DNA from: an uncultured Acidimicrobiaceae bacterium
Lineage (GTDB): Bacteria; Actinomycetota; Acidimicrobiia; Acidimicrobiales; SZUA-35
Direction of reading: 5' to 3'
Assembly (NCBI GenBank): GCA_947259095.1
Contig: CAMYLA010000018.1
Coordinates: 1-55,438 of the forward strand
DNA: 55,438 nt
In this document: positions 1-11,377 of the stretch, in pieces
Layout of the letters: each line of letters begins with the position of its first letter
How positions within the stretch are numbered: position 1 is the first letter of the stretch
Program-made: the position numbers and the translations under genes
Notes under the pieces: model-generated
Told to the model about the DNA's origin: nothing
The model's input: only the letters and a program-made list of their open reading frames with translations
Databases searched by the model: none

Positions 1-1
1 G

Positions 2-466
2 ACCTGGCACAACGTCGATCTACGCCGCGGTGTCTTGCGGGTCACGGCGCAGATCGGAGCGACCAACACCGTTGCGCCGCCGAAGACCACCAGGGCGGCC
101 AGGACGATCCGGCTCCACCCAGCTGCGGCGGAGCGCCTCGACGCCTGGCGCCCTCGTCAGGCGGACGAACGCCGGACGGCCCGTGAAGCTTGGACCGAAC
201 TCGACCTGGTGGCCACGACGGCGATAGGAACGCCGATCGACCGGAACAACCTGAACCGCTCGCTCCGTGGACTCTGCGCTGAGACCGAGATCGAGCCGGC
301 CATGACGCCCTACGAACTACGCCACACCGCAATCACGCACCAGTGCGAGGCCGGCCACCACGCGTGGCGGATCGCCGACTGGGCTGGCACGAGCGAGAAG
401 ATGATCTACCTCCACTACCGCCATCTACTCGGGGAAGTCATTGATCTACCGCCGCTGGGGTTATAG
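2..466 (+). CDS. Tyrosine recombinase/integrase, C-terminal part (5' end outside window)
   Basis: The frame is open from the window edge, so only the C-terminal catalytic part is seen. The early stretch (W-x-x-V-D-L, later PPKT, then R-T-I-x-L) has the pattern of the phage-integrase catalytic domain. The box II arginine lies in YELRHTA and the presumed nucleophilic tyrosine in YLHYRH near the C-terminus. Where most relatives have GH before the tyrosine, this one reads WAGTS, so the box histidine appears to be Thr. Family role (established): site-specific integration or excision of a mobile element by a covalent 3'-phosphotyrosine intermediate. Its position near tRNA-Ile and non-core genes suggests the edge of an integrated element. 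An internal TTG at 35 is an unlikely start because the homologous sequence continues upstream of it. Confidence 0.8.
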   Translation, partial: TWHNVDLRRGVLRVTAQIGATNTVAPPKTTRAARTIRLHPAAAERLDAWRPRQADERRTAREAWTELDLVATTAIGTPIDRNNLNRSLRGLCAETEIEPAMTPYELRHTAITHQCEAGHHAWRIADWAGTSEKMIYLHYRHLLGEVIDLPPLGL

Positions 467-527
467 AGCAACCGTCTATGGCCGCGAGGCGACAAGGATG
501 CGCCGCACGAGGCGGGCGGTGGCCAGC

Positions 528-1208
528 TCATCCTTGGTTGTCAGCGGTCGTGAGTTCGAACGTTGCCGAGTCGGTCCCGAGGCCGGCAGGCTGAGCCCCA
601 TTGGATTCCGCACCGGTCACCGTGACCGTGATGACGTATGTCGTCCCCGGCTCGTAGTGGCTGCCGAACGCCGAAGCCAAGAAGTGAGTCGGTACGCAGA
701 TCGAAGAGCCCTCCCAGCTATCAACGAGTTCACCCGTGGACTTCTGCACGGCGCTGAAACTCGGGACGCTACACGCCCCGTTCGTTTCGTAGTGGAATGA
801 GAAGCTGGTCTCCTTGATGAGCCCGGCTTCTGGCACGCCGACAATCTCAACGGGAAGAGGGTTAAGGCGCTCACTGGACTTGGCATGTGACGCCGAGGTC
901 GAGTCTGCGCTCTCGACGTGGACAGTGTTCGTCTGCACGGCGCTGAACGATGCAGCGGCGAGTGCGACCAGGAGCAGGGCGGCTGCGATGGTCAGCAGGC
1001 GACGACGAGTGGGCATGCGTCGCCCATCGTCGATCGGTGCGACTCGTATCGGCGCGTGTTCGCGCTGGCCGACAACCTCGACCGGAGACCCGGACGCGAT
1101 CATCTCCCTCAGTCGACGTTCCCAATCGCCGACGAGGCGGAGGCTTTCTCTACCTTCGAAGAGCGCTGTCAGCTCGCGCTCCTCCTCCGGTGTAAGAGGT
1201 TTGCTCAT
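528..1208 (-). CDS. Single-pass membrane protein, putative anti-sigma factor partner
   Basis: 226 residues. A charged cytoplasmic N-terminus (about residues 1-68) is followed by one hydrophobic segment (about 70-90, LLTIAAALLLVALAAASFSA) and an extracytoplasmic domain of about 130 residues with two or three Cys and many Ser/Thr. The ATG overlaps the stop of the upstream sigma factor by 4 bases (ATGA, 1205-1208), so the two are translationally coupled. That arrangement and topology fit an anti-sigma or sensor partner of the ECF-like factor. I recognise no zinc-binding anti-sigma HxxxCxxC motif, so the role rests on context only. Confidence 0.6.
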   Translation of the reverse strand: MSKPLTPEEERELTALFEGRESLRLVGDWERRLREMIASGSPVEVVGQREHAPIRVAPIDDGRRMPTRRRLLTIAAALLLVALAAASFSAVQTNTVHVESADSTSASHAKSSERLNPLPVEIVGVPEAGLIKETSFSFHYETNGACSVPSFSAVQKSTGELVDSWEGSSICVPTHFLASAFGSHYEPGTTYVITVTVTGAESNGAQPAGLGTDSATFELTTADNQG

Positions 1209-1777
1209 TGGTCAGCCTCCAGCTGTCTAGCCAACTGCAACGCCCGCCGCTTGGCTCGAAGCAATCGCGTCTTGACTCCGCCCTCGGAGAGGAAGAGGTG
1301 ATCAGCGGTCTCTCGTGTCGTGAGTTCGAGGACGACACGGAGCACGAGAATCTCCCTGTGTTCATCATCGAGCTGATCGAGCACACGGGCGAGCAAGTCT
1401 CGCTCTGCGAGTTGGTCGTCGCCAGCGGGGTGCACGAAGTCGTCCGGAAGCGCCGCCTCTCGCTGACGTGAGGTCCGCCGCCTCGCGCGCATCTCAGGTT
1501 CGATCGTGCGACTCAACGCGGAACGACGCGCGATCTGATACATCCATGTGCATGGCGATGCCTCGCCTCGAAAGCCGGGAAACTGCTGCCAGATAGAAAG
1601 CAAGGCCTGGCTCTGCGCGTCCTCGTAGAGAGGGTCAGAAGGGGTCAGTCCTACGCTGAGGAGTGCTGCTGCGATTCTCCTCTCACACCGGCGTATGAAA
1701 GCAACTACAGCAGCCTCGTCTTGAGCGCGTGCGGCATCGATCAGGGTCTTGCTTTCAAGGGGTCTCACTCCTCGCAC
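1205..1777 (-). CDS. ECF-like RNA polymerase sigma factor
   Basis: 190 residues from the GTG at 1777, chosen because AGGGAGG sits 8 bases upstream; a longer open frame to 2008 has a low-quality N-terminus. Region 2 spans about residues 12-90, with the core-binding/promoter-melting stretch SPCTWMYQIARRSAL at about 74-88. Region 4 spans about 125-185 (LDQLDDEHREILVLRVVLEL, then a helix-turn-helix ending SEGGVKTRLLRAKRRAL). Family role: directs RNA polymerase to a small regulon, commonly held by a co-encoded membrane anti-sigma factor. Here the next gene overlaps by 4 bases and encodes a membrane protein. The pair sits in the accessory edge beside an integrase gene and may have been acquired with it (inference). 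Confidence 0.82.
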   Translation of the reverse strand: MRGVRPLESKTLIDAARAQDEAAVVAFIRRCERRIAAALLSVGLTPSDPLYEDAQSQALLSIWQQFPGFRGEASPCTWMYQIARRSALSRTIEPEMRARRRTSRQREAALPDDFVHPAGDDQLAERDLLARVLDQLDDEHREILVLRVVLELTTRETADHLFLSEGGVKTRLLRAKRRALQLARQLEADQ

Positions 1778-1929
1778 CTGCGCTCCCTCCCTGTCGTTGG
1801 ATCGTTGCACGACCGCTCCAGAAGTGAGTGCAACTGATCTGACCAGTGGTTTCAAACTTGTTCGATTCCCCCCATCTCCTGATTTGGTCGCACTCACCAG
1901 TGAAACCCAACAAGCACCGAGGAAGACAG

Positions 1930-2220
1930 ATGACTGAGACCAAGATCGCCCGATCGACATGTTCTGCAAGAGGTACCGTTGCCGCCAACGGGCCGTTCCC
2001 CGGGGCACGGGCCGGGATGCGCATCCTGATTGCGCTGGTGGTGGCGGTTACGATCCAGCTCGCCCTGGCGCCCCAGATGAGCGCCGCCGGACGGGAGAGC
2101 GGTGGCTGGAGTGATGCTGACGCTGGTTCGCTTGGTGCTCGTCGCTCCGAGCCCGCCGACGCATGGTGTCTTGCCGACGCAGCCGCGTTGGGCTTGCTCC
2201 CAAAGGTCTGCGCTCGATAG
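1930..2220 (+). CDS. Small exported protein of unknown function (possibly frameshifted)
   Basis: 96 residues from ATG 1930, which has GAGGAA about 7 bases upstream. A hydrophobic stretch (about residues 31-48, RILIALVVAVTIQLALAP) followed by MSAAG looks like a Sec signal peptide. The mature part would be only about 45 residues with two Cys and ends abruptly. A different frame continues with reasonable-looking codons (from about 2199 to the TAG at about 2319, containing IGGSFQVPNRIAAATVNYVD), so the gene may be broken by a frameshift near 2200. It is divergent from the sigma factor. No family recognised. Confidence 0.4.
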   Translation: MTETKIARSTCSARGTVAANGPFPGARAGMRILIALVVAVTIQLALAPQMSAAGRESGGWSDADAGSLGARRSEPADAWCLADAAALGLLPKVCAR

Positions 2221-2420
2221 GCGGATCCTTCCAGGTCCCCAACCGGATCGCAGCCGCGACCGTCAACTATGTCGATTCAGACGTGACGACAGGGGATCAT
2301 GCAGGCCTGCTCAACTAGGCAGACAACAGTTGGCCCACCGTTAGGCCCACCACCGAAGCAGTCTGACCGAGGCTGGGACCTCAGAGACGACAAAACCCTC
2401 TATTTCTAGCGGGTTTCACG

Positions 2421-2494
<74 letters not shown>

Positions 2495-2591
2495 AGCGGC
2501 AGATAACGGTATCGGTTTGCGGGGCGGTCCACTACCGGATTCGGGGGCGGGTGAGGGGCTACGGCAGTTCAGATCGAGCAGGCCGGAGAGC

Positions 2592-3752
2592 TCAGGATGC
2601 CTGCTTCTTGCGGCGGACCCGGACCGTCTCCTCTTCGATGACCGTGAGGCGGATACCGCCGACCAGATCGGAGATGAGGTTGAAGACGACGGTGAGCAGC
2701 ACCAGGAGCACCGATGACGCCAGCGTCAGGATGCCGGCGATGGCCACCGACGCCCGGAAGACAACATCTCCCTTGATCTCGAACGTCTCGTAGTCGCCGA
2801 GCTCGAGGATGAAGGCCTCCAGATTCTCGATCGTCCCAGCCGCCTCAGCGGCATTCCACACCAACACGCTGGCCAGCAGCAATGCCGCGAACACGCAGAG
2901 ATGGAACAGCACCGAAAACGTCAGCACCGACCATGGGTCGATATGGCGGATGACCCGGCGGACCTTGCGGGCCTGCACTCGCCGCTTGCGGCGGAACACA
3001 TTCGGCAGCGCGCCGAGATCGAAACCGGAGGCGGGCGTCGTGGGGACTGGCGCAGGTTGGACCGCCGGTTCCGGCACATCGCCCTTGAGCTCCAGCGGCT
3101 GCTTGGGCGCCGAGGTGGAAGGGGTCGGCTCCCCCGGTGCGGTCGGTACGTCTGTGGAGGGGCTGACCGTCGGCGCCGCCTTGGCCACTGCGGCCTGCGT
3201 GGCGGCGGCCGTGGCAGCCGCTGCGGTGGCGGCTCCAGCCGCGGCAGCGACGGCAGCGGTTGATGGGCCGGGCTTCCCCAGATCCGCCTGGGCGTCGAGG
3301 GCCGGCATGGCGGGCGGTGCGGTGGGCACAGCGTCGAGCTGTTCGGTGGGAGGAGCACCACCTACCGCTTTCGATCGAGCGGCGGCCGTGCCGGCGGCGA
3401 TCGCGTCCGCAGCATTTGGCGGCGGAGGGGCGGCTTGGCCATCGGGTTTGGCGAGGTCGACGATGTCGTGCAGCTCGCCGGTCACCGCCGCGGCGGCCGC
3501 CATCGGCGGCTCGCTCGGGTCGGCGTCGTGGCGCCCGGGGCGCCGGGTCGCTGGGGACCCCTTTGCTCCGGCGGTTTCGCCGTTGCCTGACGGAGCCGCA
3601 TTCCCATTCCCGCTGGGCGTCGAGCCGGTTTCGGCCGATGGAAGTCCCGGGGGTGCCGGCTGCTCGGGGGCTGCGATCGTGATCGCATTGTCGGCCACAG
3701 GCTGGTCGGCATCGGCGGTGGGTGGCGGATTGTCCTTCGACGATGTGGACAC
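2592..3752 (-). CDS. DUF3566 membrane protein, long low-complexity N-terminus
   Basis: The C-terminal 130 residues match the DUF3566 family. A basic segment (KRRVQARKVRRVIRHIDPWS, about 256-275) precedes transmembrane helices at about 276-300 and 333-358, and the tail is basic. About 255 Ala/Pro/Gly-rich residues precede this and are probably disordered. DUF3566 genes sit beside gyrA in many actinobacteria, as here; the family is thought to act at the envelope or division site but its biochemistry is unclear. The GTG at 3752 has a Shine-Dalgarno-like CCGAGG directly against it, which is a poor start. The same frame continues 41 sense codons upstream to a single TAG and then into the preceding ORF, so the true N-terminus may lie at 4259 (see findings). 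Confidence 0.85.
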   Translation of the reverse strand: MSTSSKDNPPPTADADQPVADNAITIAAPEQPAPPGLPSAETGSTPSGNGNAAPSGNGETAGAKGSPATRRPGRHDADPSEPPMAAAAAVTGELHDIVDLAKPDGQAAPPPPNAADAIAAGTAAARSKAVGGAPPTEQLDAVPTAPPAMPALDAQADLGKPGPSTAAVAAAAGAATAAAATAAATQAAVAKAAPTVSPSTDVPTAPGEPTPSTSAPKQPLELKGDVPEPAVQPAPVPTTPASGFDLGALPNVFRRKRRVQARKVRRVIRHIDPWSVLTFSVLFHLCVFAALLLASVLVWNAAEAAGTIENLEAFILELGDYETFEIKGDVVFRASVAIAGILTLASSVLLVLLTVVFNLISDLVGGIRLTVIEEETVRVRRKKQAS

Positions 3753-3875
3753 CCTCGGCTTGGCTGCGAACTTGATCTCGTCGTGAGCGCCACGCTGCCC
3801 GCTCCGACCGCTCGAAGCGTCGGTTGCCTCTGCGCCGGGCTTTGACCGGGTGTTGTTGTTCCGGTTCCGCCGCCT

Positions 3876-4259
3876 CTACGACTTCTTCGAAGACGAAGAA
3901 CGGTTCCTGGTGCCCGCTGCTCCACCGGACGCGGCCGCCGCTCCGTTCGCTGCGGCGGAAGGCGACGAGCCACCGCCGCTCGAGGTCTTGGCGGACCCGG
4001 CGGCGGAATTCTTGGAGGCGTTCTCGGATGCAGCCATCTCGTCCAGCGCCTGCAGGGCACCGTCGCCGGCGGCGGCGCCGTCGGGACTTGGGGCCACGAC
4101 CGAGAAGCCAGCGTCGTGCTTCGCCCCGTCGATCAGGTCATCGGCCGAGACCGAACGGCGCCCTCGCTTACGGCCTTCGGTGGGCTCGAACCCGAGCGCC
4201 TCGACAAGCGCTTCGCCAATGTCGGCCGGTTTGGCCGATGGATTGTCATCTGCGCTCAT
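3876..4259 (-). CDS. Ala/Ser-rich protein in frame with the DUF3566 gene, ended by one TAG
   Basis: 127 residues from ATG 4259, with GAGAGG 5 bases upstream (a good ribosome site). The N-terminal 60 residues are moderately ordered (IGEALVEALGFEP, RRSVSADDLIDGAKHDAGF). The rest is an Ala/Ser/Gly-rich linker ending RNRSSSSKKS. The stop TAG at 3876-3878 is followed in the same frame by 41 uninterrupted sense codons leading straight into the DUF3566 ORF. Either this is a separate short gene, or it is the N-terminus of a roughly 555-residue DUF3566 protein split by a nonsense mutation or sequencing error. I cannot decide from sequence alone; the missing good start for the downstream ORF favours one gene. 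Confidence 0.55.
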   Translation of the reverse strand: MSADDNPSAKPADIGEALVEALGFEPTEGRKRGRRSVSADDLIDGAKHDAGFSVVAPSPDGAAAGDGALQALDEMAASENASKNSAAGSAKTSSGGGSSPSAAANGAAAASGGAAGTRNRSSSSKKS

Positions 4260-4351
4260 ACAGCCTCTCAGTGTACGGTACGAATATGCCACATGGGGGT
4301 CGCGAACGGATGCATCGCAACCGGATCTTTTTCAGCCCGGCCCGGCTCTGA

Positions 4352-4903
4352 TCAGGGATTCCTCGCTGTGAAACGCTGGGCCGCCGCAGCAGCCGGGACT
4401 CCACGATAGTCGACCCGTACGACCACGACCGGCCACTGCCCACTCCCGCCGGATATCGGCGAGTTTCTCTCGAATCGGGACTCAGCAGACCGGCCGACCG
4501 GGGCGCCGTCGCCGTCGACGACCGAGACCGCGAGCAGGTCGGCCCCGTTCGCCTCCGCCACCGCAGCGGCCACCCGGTGGCCCCCACCGGCGGTGTTGGC
4601 CCCGCCCTCAACCCCTACCCCAACCGATGCCGCTGCCAGCGCCGCGGCATCGGCTGCCCACTGCGCTTTGGCCGATCGCACCTCGTGGCGGGCCGTGACT
4701 GCGATCAGGCCGACGGCCAGGCCGAAACCGGCCAGCACCATGGCCAGCAACGGCAGCGCCGACCCCCGTTCCGACGTCCCGCTGGAGCGGGCACCGCAGC
4801 GGTCACCCCTGTTCCCGTGTTGGTGATGTGGTGAGCGGCGAGGCCGGTCACAACGGCCGGAACCGCAGCGACCACCTGCCCGGCTCGGTGATGGGGTGTC
4901 CAT
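4352..4903 (-). CDS. TadE/TadG-like pilus-assembly or secreted-protein-like membrane protein
   Basis: 183 residues from ATG 4903, with GAGG about 8 bases upstream. After a basic, Ser/Pro-rich leader comes ERGSALPLLAMVLAGFGLAV, a hydrophobic helix of the prepilin-like type. It continues into AKAQWAADAAALAAASVG, the Ala-rich amphipathic stretch typical of TadE/TadG-like (Flp pilus neighbourhood) proteins. The rest is a small globular domain. No other tad genes are in the window, so pilus function is inference from family resemblance. It lies 75 bases downstream of gyrA on the same strand. Confidence 0.6.
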   Translation of the reverse strand: MDTPSPSRAGGRCGSGRCDRPRRSPHHQHGNRGDRCGARSSGTSERGSALPLLAMVLAGFGLAVGLIAVTARHEVRSAKAQWAADAAALAAASVGVGVEGGANTAGGGHRVAAAVAEANGADLLAVSVVDGDGAPVGRSAESRFERNSPISGGSGQWPVVVVRVDYRGVPAAAAAQRFTARNP

Positions 4904-4977
4904 TGGGCTGCCTCGCGGATCTGGTGTCGATTCGGTCGACCGTGGTCGACGAGGCACCGGGCTTTGGGCCCGGAGGA

Positions 4978-7659
4978 TCAGGCCGAAGGGTCGCTCGACC
5001 CGTTGGATCCCGGTGGGCCCGGCGGCTCGTCGTCGGTGTCGGCCGTGGCCGGGGCGACGCCGTCATCGGCGGGACCGGAGCCCTCGATCAGCTCGCCGCC
5101 AGCCTCGATTTCCCGGGACCCGTCTTCGATTTCCCGGGACTCGTCTTCGGTCTCGCCTGATCCGTCGACGGCTTCGTCGGCCTCGACGGTGAACAGCCTG
5201 GCCACCGCCGAGACCTGCTCGCCGTCGCTGAGGCTCATCACCGTGACCCCGGTGGCATCGCGGCCCTGGACCGAGATGTCGCCGACCGTCGTTCGGATGA
5301 TCACCCCGCCGTCGGAGATCAACATGATCTCGTCGTCCGGCGACACGAACATGGCGCCGATCACGTAGCCCTTCTTCTCGTTGACCCCGATGGCCCGAAC
5401 GCCGAGCCCCGAACGCCGCTTGCGGGCGAACTGCTCCGGATCGACGCGCTTGCCGAAACCCTCGCTCGTCACCACCAGGAATTCGGTCTCGCCGGAGAAC
5501 ACATCGCAGGAAACCAGCTGGTCGCCATCACGGAACTTCATGCCGACAACACCGGCCGCGGTTCGACCCATCGGGCGAACGTCTTCTTCGGAGAACCGCA
5601 GCGCCTGACCTCGGCTCGAGGTCATGAAGATGTCGTCGCTGCCGTTGGTGGGCACCACCGAAACCAGCTCGTCGCCGTCGTTCAGCCTGATGGCGATCAG
5701 CCCGGCCTTGAGCGACGAGTCGTAGGCGGTGAACAGCGTCTTCTTGACCCGGCCGAAACGGGTGGCGAAGAACAGGAACCGGTTGGTCTCGTAGTCCCTG
5801 GTGTCGATGATGGCCTGAATCTGCTCGTCGGCCTCCAGCTGCAGCAGGTTGACCAGGGCCGTGCCCCGCGAGGTCCGGCTGGAGATGGGGATCTCGTGGG
5901 TCTTGATCCGGTAGACCTTGCCCCGATTGCTGAAGAACAGCAGGTAGGCATGGGCCGTGGTGTGCAGCAGGTGGTCGATCAGATCGTCGTCGTCGTCCTT
6001 GAGCTTCGCCGCCGTGACCCCGCGACCGCCCCGACCCTGGGTCCGGAACTCCTCGACCGAGACCGACTTGATGTAGCCGCTCGACGACAGCGTGACCACC
6101 AGGTCCTCGTCGTCGATCAGATCCTCGATGTCGATCTCACCCGGATCGTTGACCAGGATGGTCTGGCGGGGGGTGGCGAACTCCTCGGCGATGGCCGACA
6201 TCTCGTCCTTGATGACCTGGTTCAGCATGGCCGGATCGGCCAGGATCGACTCCAGGTAGGTGATGGTCTCGGCCAACTCGGCCAGCTCGTCCTCAAGCGC
6301 CGATCGGGCCAACCGGGTCAGCCGGGCCAGTTGCATGTCGAGGATGTGGTTGGCTTGGACCTCGGAGAACTCGAAGCCCTCCCCCATCAACTTCTCTCTG
6401 GCCTCGGCCCGATCATCGGAGGCCCGGATGGCGGCGATGATCTGGTCGATCAGGTCGAGGGCCTTCAGCAGACCTTCGACGATGTGGGCCCGGGCCTTGG
6501 CCTTCTGCAGACGGAACTCGGTGCGGCGCCTGACCACTTCCTGCTGGTGCTCCACATAGGCCACCAGAACTTCCCGCAGGTTGAGGGTGCGGGGGATGCC
6601 GTCGACCAGCGCCACCATGTTCACGCTGAAGCTGGTCTGCATCGGGGTGTACTTGTAGAGGTTGTTGAGCACCACCAGCGAGTTGGCGTCCCGCTTGAGC
6701 TCGAACACCAGCCGGGTCTTGCCCTTTGCCGACTCGTTGCGGATCTCCCGCAGCCCGGCGAGGTCGCCCCGCTCCACCAGCTCGGCCGTCTTTCTGGCGA
6801 TCTGATCGACCGAGGTCTGGTACGGCACCTCGGTGACCACGATCTGGTCCGAGGTCGAGCCTCTCGAGGAGCCGCCTTCAACGATCTCGGCCACCGCTCG
6901 CATCCGGACCGAGCCACGGCCGGTTCGATAGGCGTCGCGGATGCCGACCCGACCGAGGATCTGGGCCCTGGTCGGGAAGTCCGGGCCCTTGATGAACTGC
7001 ATCAGATCATCGGGGGTGGCCTCGGGGTTGTCGATCAGGTGGATGGCTGCGTCGACCGTTTCCTGCAGGTTGTGGGGCGGGATGTTGGTGGCCATGCCGA
7101 CCGCAATGCCCTGGCTTCCGTTGACCAGCAGGTTGGGGAACCGGGCCGGCAGCACATCGGGCTCGGCGTGTTTGCCGTCGAAGTTGTCGGAGAAGTCGAC
7201 GGTGTCCTCGTCGATGTCGGCCAGGAGCTGCATGGCAAGGGGCGTGAGCCGACACTCGGTGTAGCGGTAGGCGGCGGGGGGATCGTCTGGCGAGCCGAAG
7301 TTGCCGTGGGGATCGATCAGCGTATGGCGAAGCGAGAAGCTCTGACCCATCCGGACCAGCGAGTCGTAGATCGCGCTGTCGCCGTGGGGGTGGTACTTGC
7401 CGATCACGTCGCCGACCACGGTTGCGCACTTGACGTGGCTGCGGGTCGGGAAGTGGCCGGCGTCGAACATCGACCACAGGATCCGGCGATGGACCGGCTT
7501 CAACCCGTCCCGAGCGTCTGGCAGGGCCCGAGCCACGATGACCGACATCGCATACTCGAGGAAGGACTGCTCCATCTCGTTCTGGATCTCGATCGGCTCG
7601 ACATTGTCTCGCCCGCCGTCGTCCTCGTCGGCATCGGTCGGTGGGGTCACGTCACTCAC
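4978..7659 (-). CDS. gyrA: DNA gyrase subunit A
   Basis: 893 residues, slightly longer than usual because of an acidic C-terminal tail (about 840-893) that includes an imperfect repeat (EDESREIEDGSREIE). It breaks and rejoins DNA in the A2B2 gyrase that introduces negative supercoils. The catalytic tyrosine is Y133 in AAYRYTECRL. The quinolone-resistance region reads KYHPHGDSAIYDS (88-100), with Ser95 and Asp99 at the Escherichia coli S83/D87 positions, that is, the sensitive-type residues. The GyrA box QGRGGRG (about 537-543) separates it from ParC. The start is a GTG 13 bases after the gyrB stop, so the two form an operon. Confidence 0.98.
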   Translation of the reverse strand: MSDVTPPTDADEDDGGRDNVEPIEIQNEMEQSFLEYAMSVIVARALPDARDGLKPVHRRILWSMFDAGHFPTRSHVKCATVVGDVIGKYHPHGDSAIYDSLVRMGQSFSLRHTLIDPHGNFGSPDDPPAAYRYTECRLTPLAMQLLADIDEDTVDFSDNFDGKHAEPDVLPARFPNLLVNGSQGIAVGMATNIPPHNLQETVDAAIHLIDNPEATPDDLMQFIKGPDFPTRAQILGRVGIRDAYRTGRGSVRMRAVAEIVEGGSSRGSTSDQIVVTEVPYQTSVDQIARKTAELVERGDLAGLREIRNESAKGKTRLVFELKRDANSLVVLNNLYKYTPMQTSFSVNMVALVDGIPRTLNLREVLVAYVEHQQEVVRRRTEFRLQKAKARAHIVEGLLKALDLIDQIIAAIRASDDRAEAREKLMGEGFEFSEVQANHILDMQLARLTRLARSALEDELAELAETITYLESILADPAMLNQVIKDEMSAIAEEFATPRQTILVNDPGEIDIEDLIDDEDLVVTLSSSGYIKSVSVEEFRTQGRGGRGVTAAKLKDDDDDLIDHLLHTTAHAYLLFFSNRGKVYRIKTHEIPISSRTSRGTALVNLLQLEADEQIQAIIDTRDYETNRFLFFATRFGRVKKTLFTAYDSSLKAGLIAIRLNDGDELVSVVPTNGSDDIFMTSSRGQALRFSEEDVRPMGRTAAGVVGMKFRDGDQLVSCDVFSGETEFLVVTSEGFGKRVDPEQFARKRRSGLGVRAIGVNEKKGYVIGAMFVSPDDEIMLISDGGVIIRTTVGDISVQGRDATGVTVMSLSDGEQVSAVARLFTVEADEAVDGSGETEDESREIEDGSREIEAGGELIEGSGPADDGVAPATADTDDEPPGPPGSNGSSDPSA

Positions 7660-7672
7660 TGATCACATCCCA

Positions 7673-9808
<2,136 letters not shown>

Positions 9809-9867
9809 TCAAATACTACAACTTGAGCTGTTTTTGATCGACCCGTGGCGAGGCCGGGGCAGCCGGC

Positions 9868-10230
9868 TCAACGGTCGATTCTCACCGCCACCCGGTCGAG
9901 AAGGTCGGTCCCGAACACCGCCTCGAACCGTTGCTTGATCTGAGATTCCATCCAGCCGACCTGGGCGGCCCAGGCTGCATCCTCGCAGCCGATGGTCAGC
10001 ACCCGGTCGACCAGCTCCACCGGCCGGGTCGGGCCCGCCAACCCGGGACCAACCAGCTCGGGCCATCGGTCCTGGAGTTGGGACAGGATGCTGATGGGCG
10101 GCGCCCCGAGATTCCTGACCAGCCGTTCGAGCGGGTCGGACAGCTTTGCCGGGTCGCCGGTCTTCCCCAGCTTCTGCCGCAACTCATCATTTTCTTCTTC
10201 TCGCCCGTCGAACCGTCGGAACCGGCTCAT
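9868..10230 (-). CDS. DUF721 (DciA-like) protein
   Basis: 120 residues. Its ATG overlaps the recF stop (ATGA, 10227-10230). After a charged N-terminus (DGREEENDELRQKLGKTGDP) comes the DUF721 fold: ISILSQLQDRWPELVGPGLA, then LTIGCEDAAWAAQVGWMESQ. DUF721 proteins are the family of DciA, the helicase-loading factor of bacteria lacking DnaC/DnaI, and sit between recF and gyrB in many actinobacteria. The role here is therefore likely loading of DnaB at the nearby origin (family knowledge plus context). Confidence 0.88.
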   Translation of the reverse strand: MSRFRRFDGREEENDELRQKLGKTGDPAKLSDPLERLVRNLGAPPISILSQLQDRWPELVGPGLAGPTRPVELVDRVLTIGCEDAAWAAQVGWMESQIKQRFEAVFGTDLLDRVAVRIDR

Positions 10231-11300
10231 CGGGGGGTCCCGACCTCGTCGAAAGTCAGCACCCGATCGGGCCTGGTCTGGGGTGGCAACGCAGAAGCCG
10301 AGGTGATCACGGTCTGCCCGGCCGGCAGGTTGGTCAACAGGGCGCTGGACCGTTCGGGATCGAGTTCGGACAGGACATCGTCCAGCAGCAGCAGCGGCGG
10401 CTCGCCGAGCACCTCGCTGACCAGCAGGTGGCCGGCCAGCCGCAGGGCCAACGCCAGCGTCCGCTGCTCGCCCTGTGAAGCCTCCGTCCTGGCCGACAGG
10501 CCGTCGAGTGTGAGGGTCAGCTCGTCGCGGTGTGGGCCGACGGAGGTCACCCCCCGCCGGACGTCGCTCTGGCGGGCGTCGGCCAGGGCCTCGGCCAAGG
10601 TGTCGGTTGGCCACGACGGGAGGTAGTCGGCTCCCACCGGCACCGGCGCCCCGGCCAACACCTCATAGGACCGGGTCACCAGCGGCAGCAGGCGAGCGAC
10701 CAGCGCCTGGCGCCGCTCGGTCAGGTCGGTTCCGGTGTCGGCCAGCTTGGCGTCCCAGACGTCGAGCGTTGCCAGGCCCGCCTCGTCGAGGCGGCCGTGC
10801 GACTGGCGAAGCAGGGCATTGCGCTGCTTCAGGATCCGCTCGACGTCGCGGAGCACCGCGTCGACCCGGGGGTCCAGCGCCACCAGCACGTCGTCCAGAT
10901 ATCCCCGACGGATCGACGGGCCCTCCTTGACCAGCGCCAGATCGTCGGGAGCGAACACCGTGATCCGTAGCGCCCCCAACAGGTCCCGGCTGCGCTGCAA
11001 CCGTTGCCGGTTGACCTGGGCCCGGCTCCGACGCCGGCCGATCTCCAACTCGATCAGCACATCCCGATCATCGCGCACGCCCTCTGCTCGAATGATGGCG
11101 GTCTCGGCCCCCCGCCGAACCAGGCTCTCGGTCGGCGCACCTCGGAACGACTTGAGGGTGGCCAACAGGCCGAGGGCCTCGAGCAGGTTGGTCTTGCCGA
11201 TGCCGTTGGCACCCACGATGGCGGTCAGACCGACGTCGAGTGGCAGTTCGAGCGACTCGTAGCTACGGAAATCCTGGAGCCAGAGCCTGGTGATCCGCAT
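10227..11300 (-). CDS. recF: DNA replication and repair protein RecF
   Basis: 357 residues from ATG 11300. The open frame reaches a TTG at 11312, but the GAGGAG ribosome site abuts that codon directly, whereas it lies 12 bases from the ATG. The Walker A is GANGIGKTN (about residues 30-38). The ABC signature region and Walker B are near the C-terminus (LLLLDDVLSELDPERS). RecF with RecO/R loads RecA at gaps. It lies between dnaN and the DUF721 gene, and the latter overlaps its stop by 4 bases. Confidence 0.97.
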   Translation of the reverse strand: MRITRLWLQDFRSYESLELPLDVGLTAIVGANGIGKTNLLEALGLLATLKSFRGAPTESLVRRGAETAIIRAEGVRDDRDVLIELEIGRRRSRAQVNRQRLQRSRDLLGALRITVFAPDDLALVKEGPSIRRGYLDDVLVALDPRVDAVLRDVERILKQRNALLRQSHGRLDEAGLATLDVWDAKLADTGTDLTERRQALVARLLPLVTRSYEVLAGAPVPVGADYLPSWPTDTLAEALADARQSDVRRGVTSVGPHRDELTLTLDGLSARTEASQGEQRTLALALRLAGHLLVSEVLGEPPLLLLDDVLSELDPERSSALLTNLPAGQTVITSASALPPQTRPDRVLTFDEVGTPR

Positions 11301-11377
11301 CGCCGTTGCCAACTCCTCGGCCGGCGGCGGTGCCCCGGCCGTCGCCCGGCCCGGGAGACCCGCCCCGAAGGCCTGGT

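Noticed and set aside
5896..7662. A 588-codon plus-strand open frame opposite gyrA, and similar long ones opposite gyrB, dnaN, dnaA and ilvD.
   Set aside because: Antisense shadows of conserved genes in high-GC DNA; the real genes carry all catalytic motifs.
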